A stretch of DNA of 64,000 bases from an uncultured Collinsella sp. (lineage in GTDB: Bacteria > Actinomycetota > Coriobacteriia > Coriobacteriales > Coriobacteriaceae), in the NCBI GenBank assembly GCA_900541125.1, contig UQIK01000006.1:1-64000 (forward strand), in the 5' to 3' direction. Within the stretch, counting starts at the first letter, position 1; each line of letters begins with the position of its first letter. The notes under the pieces were generated by a model. The model saw only the letters and a list, made by a program, of their open reading frames with translations. It was not told where the DNA came from and ran no database searches. A program made the position numbers and the translations under genes. Of this stretch, positions 42,011 through 50,100 are shown in pieces.

Positions 42011-42254
42011 TTACCGCCCCTTTCACACGCGGTCCGATGTCTCGGACGCCTGCCCTCGCAAGCGTCTGGGGACAGTAAACGCTTCTAGGGATTAAAGAGG
42101 CGTGAGGGCCGGGGCTCACGTCCTTAAGATGCCGTAAAGATGCAGGTAGAAAGCACTATTGCAGCTGCAGTGCGCCTATACTCGACCTCGCGAGCATACA
42201 GTGGTGTCTTCACCGCGTATGCACGCATGGACAACGCTTCAGAAAGGCTACGCT
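42011..42254. promoter_or_regulatory. Divergent kdpFABC / kdpDE control region
   Basis: 244 bp between kdpF and kdpD. It contains the hairpin CGTGAG/CTCACG (42102/42116), a dyad GCACT...AGTGC near 42157-42177 and a -10-like TATACT just after it, facing kdpD. I found no convincing c-di-AMP riboswitch core. Confidence 0.45.
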
Positions 42255-44990
42255 ATGCAGCGCGACGCATCGGACACTCGCGTCAATCCAGACCTCATCC
42301 TCAAGGCAATTGAGAAAGACGGGGTCGCCGATGACACTCGAACCAGCCGGGGACACCTCAAAATTTTCTTTGGCTACGCTGCTGGCACAGGCAAAACCTA
42401 TGCGATGCTTCAAGCCGCCCACGCCGCCAAGCGGCGAGGTGTCGACGTCGTCGCGGGATACATCGAGCCGCACGAACGTCCGGCAACTGCCCATCTTGCA
42501 CAAGGGCTTGAGAACGTGCCCTGTAAACTCATCGAGCACAATGGCATTGCGCTCAGCGAGTTCGATCTAGATGCGGCTATCGAACGCGCCCCTCAGCTCA
42601 TCCTTGTCGACGAGCTCGCCCATACGAATGCGCCGGGGTCTCGCCACGACAAACGCTATCAAGACGTCGAGGAACTTCTACATGCGGGCATCGACGTCTA
42701 TACGACCGTGAACGTTCAGCATATCGAGAGCCTAAACGACATGGTTGCATCCATCACCGGCGTTGTCGTGAGCGAACGAATCCCCGACCGTATCTTCGAT
42801 GATGCCGACCAGGTCGAGCTCGTCGACATAGAGCCCGAAGACCTACTTGAGCGCCTTCGCGCCGGCCTCGTCTACCGTCCCGCACAAGCCGACCGAGCGC
42901 AACAGCATTTTTTTACCGTCGAGAACCTCACCGCACTCCGAGAAATCGCGCTGCGCCGCTGCGCCGATCGCACCGGTCACCTCACAGACGCCGCACGCGT
43001 GCTGGGAAACCGTGACTACTACACCAGGGAGCGTATCTTAGTCTGTGTCTCCCCGGCGCCGACCAATCCCCGCATCGTCCGTGCCGCCGCACGCATGGCG
43101 AAAGCGTTTCGCAGCGAGCTCGTCGCCCTGTTCGTAGAGAGCCCGCGCACGCAAGCCATGAGCGATGATGAGCGCGCCAAGCTTGCAGCCAATATCGCCC
43201 TAGCCGAGCAGCTCGGAGCACATATGGAAACCGTCTATGGCGACGACATCGCGTTTCAGATCTCCGAGTTCGCGCGCCTGTCGGGTATTTCGAAGATCGT
43301 CATGGGGCGCACGGGCGAGCGCAGCAGCGTCCGTCAGGCCCTCTTCGGCCGCAAATCTCTCGTAGAACAGCTCATAACATTCGCTCCGAACCTCGACATT
43401 TACATCATTCCAGAACAGTCGACTCCGCCCTCCCGACCCAAAGGACGCCGCCATGCGCTCGCCCTGCAGCCGCCCAGCAGCCGAAACGTGCTTCGCACGC
43501 TGGCTCTCTCTCTTGCCGCCACGGCGATCGGCACGGCTTTCCGCCATCTGGGATTTGCCGATTCCAGCATCATATCCCTCTATATCTTCACGGCCCTGCT
43601 GACCGCCGTCACCACGACGGGGCGTATCTGCACGATCGTATCGAGCGTGCTCTCTGTAGTGCTTTACAACTTCTGCTTCGTCACGCCTCTGTTTTCGCTC
43701 GCCAGCTACGACCGAAGCTATCTGGTCACGTTCGGCATCATGTTCGCCACCGCTATGGTCGCCGGCGAGTTAACTGCGCGCATCGCCGACAACGCCCGTA
43801 CATCCGCCGAGAACGCATTCAAAACGCGCGTACTCCTCGAAACGAACCAGCTCTTGCAGCAAGCCCATAGCGCGGAGGAGTGCGCCCGCGTCGCCATGAA
43901 CCAACTCGTCAAACTGCTAAAACTCGACGTGGTCTTCTACCCCGCCGAACACGGCACGCTCGGCAAGGCGCTCTATGAGTCCGCTGGCACCGAAAACCGA
44001 TCCGCGTCGCTGCTCACCGACTACGAGCGCGCCGTTGCAACCTGGACCTACACCAACAACAAGCGCGCGGGCGCAAGCACGCGGACCCTGCCTGAGGCGC
44101 GCTGTCTCTACCTCGCGGTTCGCACCGGCGACAAGGTATTCGGTGTCATCGGCATCGCCCTGGAGGGGCGCGAGATCGAAGCCTTCGAGCATTCGATCGT
44201 CCTATCTATCGTAGGTGAATGCGCCTTGGCGCTCGAAAGCGACCGGGCGGCGCAAGAGCGCGAAGAGGCTGCGGTCTTGGCGAAAAACGAGCAGCTGCGC
44301 GCCAACCTTTTGCGCTCCATCGGCCACGATTTGAGGACACCCCTCACGGCTATATCCGGATCTGCGGCAATCCTTCGGAAGAGCGACGAGAAGCTCAGCC
44401 TCGAACAGCGCTGCGATCTTGCCGATGCCATCTACGACGATTCCCTCTGGCTTATCGATACCGTGGAGAACCTCCTCGCCATCACACGCGTCGAGGACGG
44501 CACCATTCGCCTCAATTTCACATCCGAGCTCATCGACGAGGTCATCGAGGCCGCCCTCAGCCATGTCGCCCAAGCATCGCATGGACGTACTGTCACCATC
44601 GAGCACACTGACGACATCCTGCTGGTACGCATCGACGTCCATCTCATCATGCAGGTGCTTACGAATCTCATCATGAACGCCTTCAAATACACGCCCGAGG
44701 ACTCGACTGTCACCATCAGCGCACGTCGCGAGGGTGCGTTCGTCGTGGTGGACGTCGCAGACGATGGGCCGGGTGTGGCAGACTGCGACAAGCCTCATAT
44801 CTTTGAGCGCTTCTTCACCTCAAGCAATACGCGGCCCGTGGATTCGCGTCGAAGCATCGGCCTTGGGCTGTCGCTCTGCCGCTCCATCGTGGAGGCGCAT
44901 GGCGGCGTCATCGAAGTTCGCGACAACCACCCCCATGGGGCCGTCTTCCGTTTTACCCTGCCCGCCGAGGAGATCGAGATTCATGAATAA
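42255..44990 (+). CDS. kdpD: Osmosensitive K+-channel histidine kinase KdpD
   Basis: 911 residues from MQRDASDTRVNPD (ATG 42255, after AGAAAGGCTACGCT). N-terminal KdpD domain with Walker A GYAAGTGKT and LVDELAHTNAPGSRHDKRYQ, a USP-like segment (ERILVCVSPAPTNPRIVRAA), four membrane helices (about 440-560), GAF-like region, and kinase with H-box SIGHDLRTPLTA and ATP-lid DDGPGVADCDKPHIFERFF. It senses K+ limitation and phosphorylates KdpE. Divergent from kdpFABC; overlaps kdpE by 8 nt. Confidence 0.96.
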   Translation: MQRDASDTRVNPDLILKAIEKDGVADDTRTSRGHLKIFFGYAAGTGKTYAMLQAAHAAKRRGVDVVAGYIEPHERPATAHLAQGLENVPCKLIEHNGIALSEFDLDAAIERAPQLILVDELAHTNAPGSRHDKRYQDVEELLHAGIDVYTTVNVQHIESLNDMVASITGVVVSERIPDRIFDDADQVELVDIEPEDLLERLRAGLVYRPAQADRAQQHFFTVENLTALREIALRRCADRTGHLTDAARVLGNRDYYTRERILVCVSPAPTNPRIVRAAARMAKAFRSELVALFVESPRTQAMSDDERAKLAANIALAEQLGAHMETVYGDDIAFQISEFARLSGISKIVMGRTGERSSVRQALFGRKSLVEQLITFAPNLDIYIIPEQSTPPSRPKGRRHALALQPPSSRNVLRTLALSLAATAIGTAFRHLGFADSSIISLYIFTALLTAVTTTGRICTIVSSVLSVVLYNFCFVTPLFSLASYDRSYLVTFGIMFATAMVAGELTARIADNARTSAENAFKTRVLLETNQLLQQAHSAEECARVAMNQLVKLLKLDVVFYPAEHGTLGKALYESAGTENRSASLLTDYERAVATWTYTNNKRAGASTRTLPEARCLYLAVRTGDKVFGVIGIALEGREIEAFEHSIVLSIVGECALALESDRAAQEREEAAVLAKNEQLRANLLRSIGHDLRTPLTAISGSAAILRKSDEKLSLEQRCDLADAIYDDSLWLIDTVENLLAITRVEDGTIRLNFTSELIDEVIEAALSHVAQASHGRTVTIEHTDDILLVRIDVHLIMQVLTNLIMNAFKYTPEDSTVTISARREGAFVVVDVADDGPGVADCDKPHIFERFFTSSNTRPVDSRRSIGLGLSLCRSIVEAHGGVIEVRDNHPHGAVFRFTLPAEEIEIHE

Positions 44991-45687
44991 TGCCGCTAAG
45001 CCACGCATCCTCCTGGTCGAAGATGACCTGACCGTTCAAAACCTCGTTTCGACCGCGCTTGACCTCCACGGCTATGCCGTGAGCAAGGTTTGCAACGGCC
45101 AGGCCGCCATCATGGATGCGGTGTCGCACGGCCCCAGCCTCATCATGCTCGACCTCGGCCTTCCCGACATTGACGGTATCGAGGTCATCACGAAGATCCG
45201 AAGCTGGTCGGCAGTCCCCATTATCGTCATTTCGGCGCGCACCGAAGATTCCGACAAGATTGCAGCACTTGACGCAGGGGCAGACGACTACCTCACCAAG
45301 CCCTTTTCTGTGGATGAGTTGCTCGCGCGCGTCCGTGCGAATTTGAGGCGCTCCTCGATGGCGTCGAGCGAGTCGACAGAAGCGAGCACGTTTGACAACG
45401 GTCCGCTGCATATCGACTACGCCGCGGGATACGCGACGAAAGACGGACGCGAGCTCTCGCTCACCCCAACCGAGTACAAATTGCTCGTCCTTCTGGCGAA
45501 AAACGTCGACAAGGTGCTCACCCACACCTTCATCACCCGCGAGATATGGGGCACGAGCTGGGACAGCGATCTGGCGAGCCTGCGCGTGTTCATGCGCACC
45601 CTGCGCAAGAAGATCGAGGCAGACCCCTCTCACCCCAAGATGATTCAGACGCACATGGGTGTCGGGTACCGCATGCAGCGTCTCTAG
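44983..45687 (+). CDS. kdpE: KdpE response regulator
   Basis: 234 residues. Receiver domain with acidic pair VEDD, phospho-Asp in MLDLGLPDIDG and Lys in YLTKPFS, then an OmpR-type winged helix ending THMGVGYRMQRL. Activates kdpFABC. The start at 44983 overlaps the kdpD stop (ATGAATAA). Confidence 0.95.
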   Translation: MNNAAKPRILLVEDDLTVQNLVSTALDLHGYAVSKVCNGQAAIMDAVSHGPSLIMLDLGLPDIDGIEVITKIRSWSAVPIIVISARTEDSDKIAALDAGADDYLTKPFSVDELLARVRANLRRSSMASSESTEASTFDNGPLHIDYAAGYATKDGRELSLTPTEYKLLVLLAKNVDKVLTHTFITREIWGTSWDSDLASLRVFMRTLRKKIEADPSHPKMIQTHMGVGYRMQRL

Positions 45688-45701
45688 CCCACCCCACAAA
45701 A

Positions 45702-45768
45702 AGTTGCGGTGGAATACGGAGTAGATGAGGCTTTTGGCAGCCAAAACAGTCCGTATTTCACCGCAACT
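45702..45768. repeat. TTGCGGTG palindrome, family P2 copy 5
   Basis: Nearly identical to copy 4. Lies between convergent kdpE and the GltD-like gene, where it could also end transcripts; no T-run. Confidence 0.9.
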
Positions 45769-45788
45769 GATGGGTGGGATGGGATGGG

Positions 45789-47006
45789 CTAGAGGCCCAG
45801 GTAGCTGGTCATGCCTTCGACGGCGAGCTTGGCGCCGGCTACGGCGTGAACAACCGTCAGCGGGCCGTTAACCACGTCGCCGGCGGCAAAGACGCCGGGC
45901 ACGGTGGTCATGCCGTTCTCGTCGACCGAAAGCAGGCCGCGATGGTCGGTCTCCAGACCACCCGTCGTAAGCACAAGCTTGTCTTTGGGCACCTGCGAAG
46001 CCGCAATCACAACTGTGTCGGCAGACGCATGGTCGAGCTCTTCCTCGTACCCCACCACGTTATTCTCCTCGTCGAAGATAGCCGTCTCAAAGACCGGACC
46101 GTTATCGTCGATGGCACAGATCGCCTTGCCGCACACAATCTCGGCACCGTCAAGCTCGGTCAGCTCCACCTCATCATCGATGGCCGAGATATGGCGCGAG
46201 CGGGCATACACGGTGACCTTGCGAGCGCCCGAGCGCAGGGCTGTGCGGGCAACATCCATGGCAACATTGCCGGCGCCGATAACCGCAACGTTTTGCCCGA
46301 TTGCCACGCTCGCAGGATCGACCAGGTAATCGATGCCAAACAGCACGTTGCCGCGCGACTCGCCGGGAATGCCCAGTTTGCGGGCACGCCAGGTACCGGT
46401 ACCGACAAAGACCGCGTCGTAGCCGTCGCGTAGCAGGTCGTCGATATGCAGCGCGCCACCGATGGTGGTCGAGGGGCGCACGCGCACGCCAAGCGAGCAC
46501 ATCACGTGACGATACTTTTGCACGAGCGCACGGGGCAGGCGGAACTCGGGGATACCGTACTCCAGCACACCGCCGACCTCGGGGCGCTGCTCAAATACCG
46601 TGACGGCACAGCCCAGCTGGGCCATCTTAATGGCCACGGTAATACCGGCAGGACCGGAACCGACCACAGCAACCTGTTTGCCGCACGACGGCGCGGGCGT
46701 CCACTCCTTACGATCCAAATACGCTGTCGAGATATAGTTCTCGATGCTCGAGAAATGTACGGGTGTGCCCTTGCGGCCCTGGATGCAAGCACCCTCGCAC
46801 TGGCCCGAATGGTTGCACACCACGGAGCAGACCGCGCTCATGGGATTGTTCTGGAACAGCAGCTCGCCCGCCTCTTCTAGACGACGCTGCTTGAACAGGT
46901 CGATGACCTGAGGAATAGGCGTCTGAACCGGGCAGCCCTTAATCTGGCAGAACGCCCTTTTACAACCCAGGCAACGATTCGCCTCTTCGACAATGTGGAT
47001 AGCCAC
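45789..47006 (-). CDS. GltD-like NAD(P)-dependent FAD/Fe-S oxidoreductase
   Basis: 405 residues from GTG 47006 (after AAAGGGGAGTTGC). N-terminal Cys-rich domain (CLGCKRAFCQIKGCPVQTPI; CSVVCNHSGQCEGACIQG) for Fe-S clusters, FAD motif VAVVGSGPAGITVAIKMA, and NAD(P) motif VAVIGAGNVAMDVARTAL. It matches the small subunit of glutamate synthase or the NfnB/SudA-like group. No gltB large subunit adjoins it, so it probably acts with another partner or alone. Convergent with kdpE. Confidence 0.85.
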   Translation of the reverse strand: MAIHIVEEANRCLGCKRAFCQIKGCPVQTPIPQVIDLFKQRRLEEAGELLFQNNPMSAVCSVVCNHSGQCEGACIQGRKGTPVHFSSIENYISTAYLDRKEWTPAPSCGKQVAVVGSGPAGITVAIKMAQLGCAVTVFEQRPEVGGVLEYGIPEFRLPRALVQKYRHVMCSLGVRVRPSTTIGGALHIDDLLRDGYDAVFVGTGTWRARKLGIPGESRGNVLFGIDYLVDPASVAIGQNVAVIGAGNVAMDVARTALRSGARKVTVYARSRHISAIDDEVELTELDGAEIVCGKAICAIDDNGPVFETAIFDEENNVVGYEEELDHASADTVVIAASQVPKDKLVLTTGGLETDHRGLLSVDENGMTTVPGVFAAGDVVNGPLTVVHAVAGAKLAVEGMTSYLGL

Positions 47007-47109
47007 GCAACTCCCCTTTTTAATGCAATCCAATGGGGCGACGATAAAGACCCTTCACCGCCGCCCCCATACAGGTAATCTCAATCTGCCGACACGGCAA
47101 AAGCCAATG

Positions 47110-48015
47110 CTATAACTCGCGATGCGAAGCCCCGCAGCGAGCGGACATGTGCTCGAGTGTCGCCAGGCAGTCAGCCGCCGTCGCCGGCACGCTGTTCTCG
47201 ACCACGCAGGGAATCCCAGGGCAGGCGGCAGCCGCCCAGGCCACCACGGGCTCAAAGTCATATCGTCCCGTCTCGCCCACGCCATGACACACCAGGCGCG
47301 AACCCGTACCGTCGCACCAACCGGCTTCGTCCTCGTTATCAACGACCTCAAAATCCTTGGCGTGCAGCGCGCGGATCTTACTGCCGCATAAGTAGAGCAT
47401 GCGCGCGGTGATTTCCTGCGCTTCGTCAACAACACTGGGGTGCAGCAGCGATACCGGGTCGTAGATCACGCCGAGCGACGGGCTCGAGACGCGCTCCAGC
47501 ACCTCACGGCAGCGATCCGGAGTATTAACCGTCTCGTTCCAACCGGGCTCGATCAAAATTTGCCCGCCCACGGCCTCGGCCCGATCGCAGACGCGTGCAA
47601 GCCCGTCTGTAAACGCTTCGAGTGCCCCATCGGTCATGCGGTCGTCAGCAACGCGGTTCTGCGCATTGGGGCGACCGGTCTCGGTGCCAACCGGGCATCC
47701 GCCGAGCATCTGGGCAAAGTTCAGGCATGCCTCGTACTCGGCAATGTTATCCATGAGCTGTTGGCGATCGGGCGTCGCCAAATTCTTATAGCAGCCGAGC
47801 ACGGCGACCGAAACGCCCGCCTCGTCGAGCACCGCACGCAAATGGTCGGCAAGCTCGCGGGTCAGGCCGCCTCGATCGATCCCCATCGATGCGTAGAGCA
47901 CCTTGCTCGGCAGCTGAATGCACGAAAAGCCCAGCTCTCCCGCCATGCGGATGCGTTCCTCGACGGTCCCCTGCGGAAGGTCGTGCAAACGCACACCCGG
48001 AGTAATAGCCCCCAC
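47110..48015 (-). CDS. Xylose-isomerase-like TIM-barrel sugar (phosphate) isomerase/epimerase
   Basis: 301 residues from GTG 48015, one nt after the GH105 stop; a GTG at 48024 overlapping that stop is the alternative. IEEPG-type barrel residues: ILIEPGWNE, GVIYDPVSLLHP, ALHAKDFEVVD and VVENSVPA, giving Glu/Asp/His/Glu metal ligands. Last gene of the pectin operon, so it probably handles a released sugar such as a rhamnose, galactose or uronate derivative. Exact substrate unknown. Confidence 0.75.
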   Translation of the reverse strand: MGAITPGVRLHDLPQGTVEERIRMAGELGFSCIQLPSKVLYASMGIDRGGLTRELADHLRAVLDEAGVSVAVLGCYKNLATPDRQQLMDNIAEYEACLNFAQMLGGCPVGTETGRPNAQNRVADDRMTDGALEAFTDGLARVCDRAEAVGGQILIEPGWNETVNTPDRCREVLERVSSPSLGVIYDPVSLLHPSVVDEAQEITARMLYLCGSKIRALHAKDFEVVDNEDEAGWCDGTGSRLVCHGVGETGRYDFEPVVAWAAAACPGIPCVVENSVPATAADCLATLEHMSARCGASHREL

Positions 48016-48016
48016 G

Positions 48017-49255
48017 TTATTCACATCCCTTATGAGCGTTGATGCCCGGGGTGTATCCGCCAAACGGGTCCTCGATAGAGCACACGCCCGAGGGAGCAAG
48101 CGGGTCATGCCTGCCGGCCAGTTTGTCGTGATGCATGGTCTCGATATAGGCAAGCACCAGCGGCGCCACGCCCTTCGCATCGTTTTTGACGATAGGCTCG
48201 CTCATGTAGTAACCAAACGTGCCCTCGCGGTGCGCGGTGTTTCCCAAGCCCGCGACCAGGCAGATGTTGTCGAGCGCCAGCTGCCCATCATGCTCGGACA
48301 GGCAGGTCTCGCAGATGCCGTCGAAGGCGCGACGGCCGTACTGGTAGTAACGCTCGCCCAGCACGCCTAGACGCACGCCCTTCATGATGGCATTGGCAAA
48401 AATCGCGCTACCAGACTCCTCCAGGTAGTTGGGGGCGATATTGGGCAGGTTGATGACCTGATGCCACATGCCGGTCTTCTCGTCCTGATACGGCAGCATG
48501 GCATCGATCAGGTCGTGGAACATCTTGCGAATCTCGTCCTTCTCGGCTGACATCGAAGGCGGCATGAGCTCCCAGGTATCGATGAGTGCCATGGCAAACC
48601 AGCCCTCGGCGCGCAGCCAGAAGTTAGCCGAAAGGCCGGTGACCGGGTCGCACCAAAACTGTTTGCGGCTCGCGTCGTAAGCGTGATAGTAAAGACCGTT
48701 GAGGGGGTTGCGCATCAGGTCATGCACGACCTGGAACATATGGAAGCTGTCCGAGCAGGCACGACGGTTGTGGAAGCTCAGCTCGTACTGCATGTAGAAC
48801 GGCTGTGCCATGTACATGCCATCGAGCCAAATCTGGTTGGGATAGACGGCCTTGTGCCAAAACACGCCCTCTTTGGTGCGCGGCTGGGTCTCGAGCTGGC
48901 GGTAGATGGTGTCCATGGCGGCACGGTACTTGGGCTTGCCCACCAGGTCATACAGCTTGTAGAGGGTCTTGCCCGCATTGACGTTATCGAGGTTGTACTC
49001 CTGCGGGTTGTAATGCTTGATGGTACCGTCGTCCTGGACAAAGAAATCGATGTAGTCATCGGCAAAGGTCAGGTAGCGCTGCTCGCCCGTGATCTCGTAC
49101 AGCTCGATGAGCGCCTTGATCATGCAGCCGTCGATATAGTTCCAGGTGTTCTCCTTGCCGGCGCGAATCTTTTCGATATTCCAAGCCGGCGCCTGCGGCG
49201 TAGAGGTTTCGATCAACTGCTCGATATAACGGTCCAGGATTTGATTGCAACCCAT
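48017..49255 (-). CDS. GH105 unsaturated rhamnogalacturonyl/uronyl hydrolase
   Basis: 412 residues, (alpha/alpha)6 barrel. Motifs WNYIDGCMIKALIELYEITG, HKAVYPNQIWLDGMYMAQPF (catalytic Asp in WLDG) and FWLRAEGWFAMALIDTWELM. Cleaves the unsaturated uronate from lyase-made oligomers, giving substrate for DhuI/KduD. No signal peptide, so cytoplasmic. I start at ATG 49255 after GAGGGGACAGCA, six codons inside the longest frame. Its promoter has two GTGAACGTT sites. Confidence 0.88.
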   Translation of the reverse strand: MGCNQILDRYIEQLIETSTPQAPAWNIEKIRAGKENTWNYIDGCMIKALIELYEITGEQRYLTFADDYIDFFVQDDGTIKHYNPQEYNLDNVNAGKTLYKLYDLVGKPKYRAAMDTIYRQLETQPRTKEGVFWHKAVYPNQIWLDGMYMAQPFYMQYELSFHNRRACSDSFHMFQVVHDLMRNPLNGLYYHAYDASRKQFWCDPVTGLSANFWLRAEGWFAMALIDTWELMPPSMSAEKDEIRKMFHDLIDAMLPYQDEKTGMWHQVINLPNIAPNYLEESGSAIFANAIMKGVRLGVLGERYYQYGRRAFDGICETCLSEHDGQLALDNICLVAGLGNTAHREGTFGYYMSEPIVKNDAKGVAPLVLAYIETMHHDKLAGRHDPLAPSGVCSIEDPFGGYTPGINAHKGCE

Positions 49256-49280
49256 TGCTGTCCCCTCTGACATAAACGAT

Positions 49281-49348
49281 AGGTGAACGTTACCCCTAGT
49301 GTAACGCGAACGAGGAATATAGGGTGAACGTTAACCCTATATTCCTCG
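49281..49348 (-). promoter_or_regulatory. GH105 promoter with two GTGAACGTT operators and a long dyad
   Basis: AGGTGAACGTTACCCC (49281-49296) lies near the expected start of transcription. AGGGTGAACGTTAACCCT (49321-49338) sits in a larger palindrome with 15-bp arms, CGAGGAATATAGGGT and complement (49311-49348). The minus-strand -35 TTCACC lies inside the upstream operator, with TACACT 19 bp on as a -10. The dyad may also end the SGNH transcript. Confidence 0.65.
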
Positions 49349-49362
49349 CGAACGGCAGACTT

Positions 49363-50031
49363 TTAGCGGCAAACGGCGGTGAGACCCGCGGCGATGCGAT
49401 GCGCCAGGCGCTCATAGCCGGCAGGACTGTAATGCAGACCGTCCGGCATATAGAGCTCGCGGTGCTCCGGCAAAAACGGGCTGATACCGCTTTGCGCATA
49501 CAGGTCAATCACCGGCACGGAGTAGCGGTCGCAGACCTCGAGCATCGCTCGCACGTAGGCGACCTGCGTCAACCCCAGGTGGTTGAGCTCGTCGCTTGCC
49601 GGGATATCCTTCTCGTGCTTGCCGCTCGTCTTGCACGGCGTCATAAACACGAGCTTTGCCCGAGGCGAGCGCGCCGTGATGGTACGGATCAGGTAATCGA
49701 GTGCACCATAGAACTCATGCACGTCCGTGCTGCCCAGCTCTCCAAGCGGCACGTTGCGGCTAAAGTCGTTGACGCCGCCAAAGACGATGTAGATATCGGC
49801 CGCATCGTCGATACCGTCAAGGCGCTCGACAAATGAATCGGTACGGTCGGCCTTGATGGCGATACGCGAACCCTTGATGCCAAAGTTCTCGACGACTGCA
49901 CCTCCCAGCAACGCGCCCAGATGCGAAGTCCAAGAGATGTCGTTGCCGCCTGCGCCGCATCCGTTATCGCCCCAGGTGGTCGAATCGCCAAAGCAGCAAA
50001 TGGTCGATTCACTCAAACTCTTCGTTTCCAT
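49363..50031 (-). CDS. SGNH/GDSL-family esterase
   Basis: 222 residues from METKSLSESTICCFGDSTTW (ATG 50031 after GAGGAGAAGATT). Block I GDSTTWG with catalytic Ser, block III GGVND, and block V PDGLHYSPAG with Asp/His. No signal peptide. Probably a pectin or rhamnogalacturonan acetylesterase working with the neighbouring methylesterase fusion. Substrate by context only. Confidence 0.82.
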   Translation of the reverse strand: METKSLSESTICCFGDSTTWGDNGCGAGGNDISWTSHLGALLGGAVVENFGIKGSRIAIKADRTDSFVERLDGIDDAADIYIVFGGVNDFSRNVPLGELGSTDVHEFYGALDYLIRTITARSPRAKLVFMTPCKTSGKHEKDIPASDELNHLGLTQVAYVRAMLEVCDRYSVPVIDLYAQSGISPFLPEHRELYMPDGLHYSPAGYERLAHRIAAGLTAVCR

Positions 50032-50100
50032 AATCTTCTCCTCATCCGCCCATCGACGGTCATACAGGAACGTACCGTTTATTCGCAGCATGCCGAGGGG

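Noticed and set aside
42011..42254. c-di-AMP (ydaO-type) riboswitch before kdp genes
   Set aside because: Expected at some kdp loci, but the conserved core sequences are not seen.
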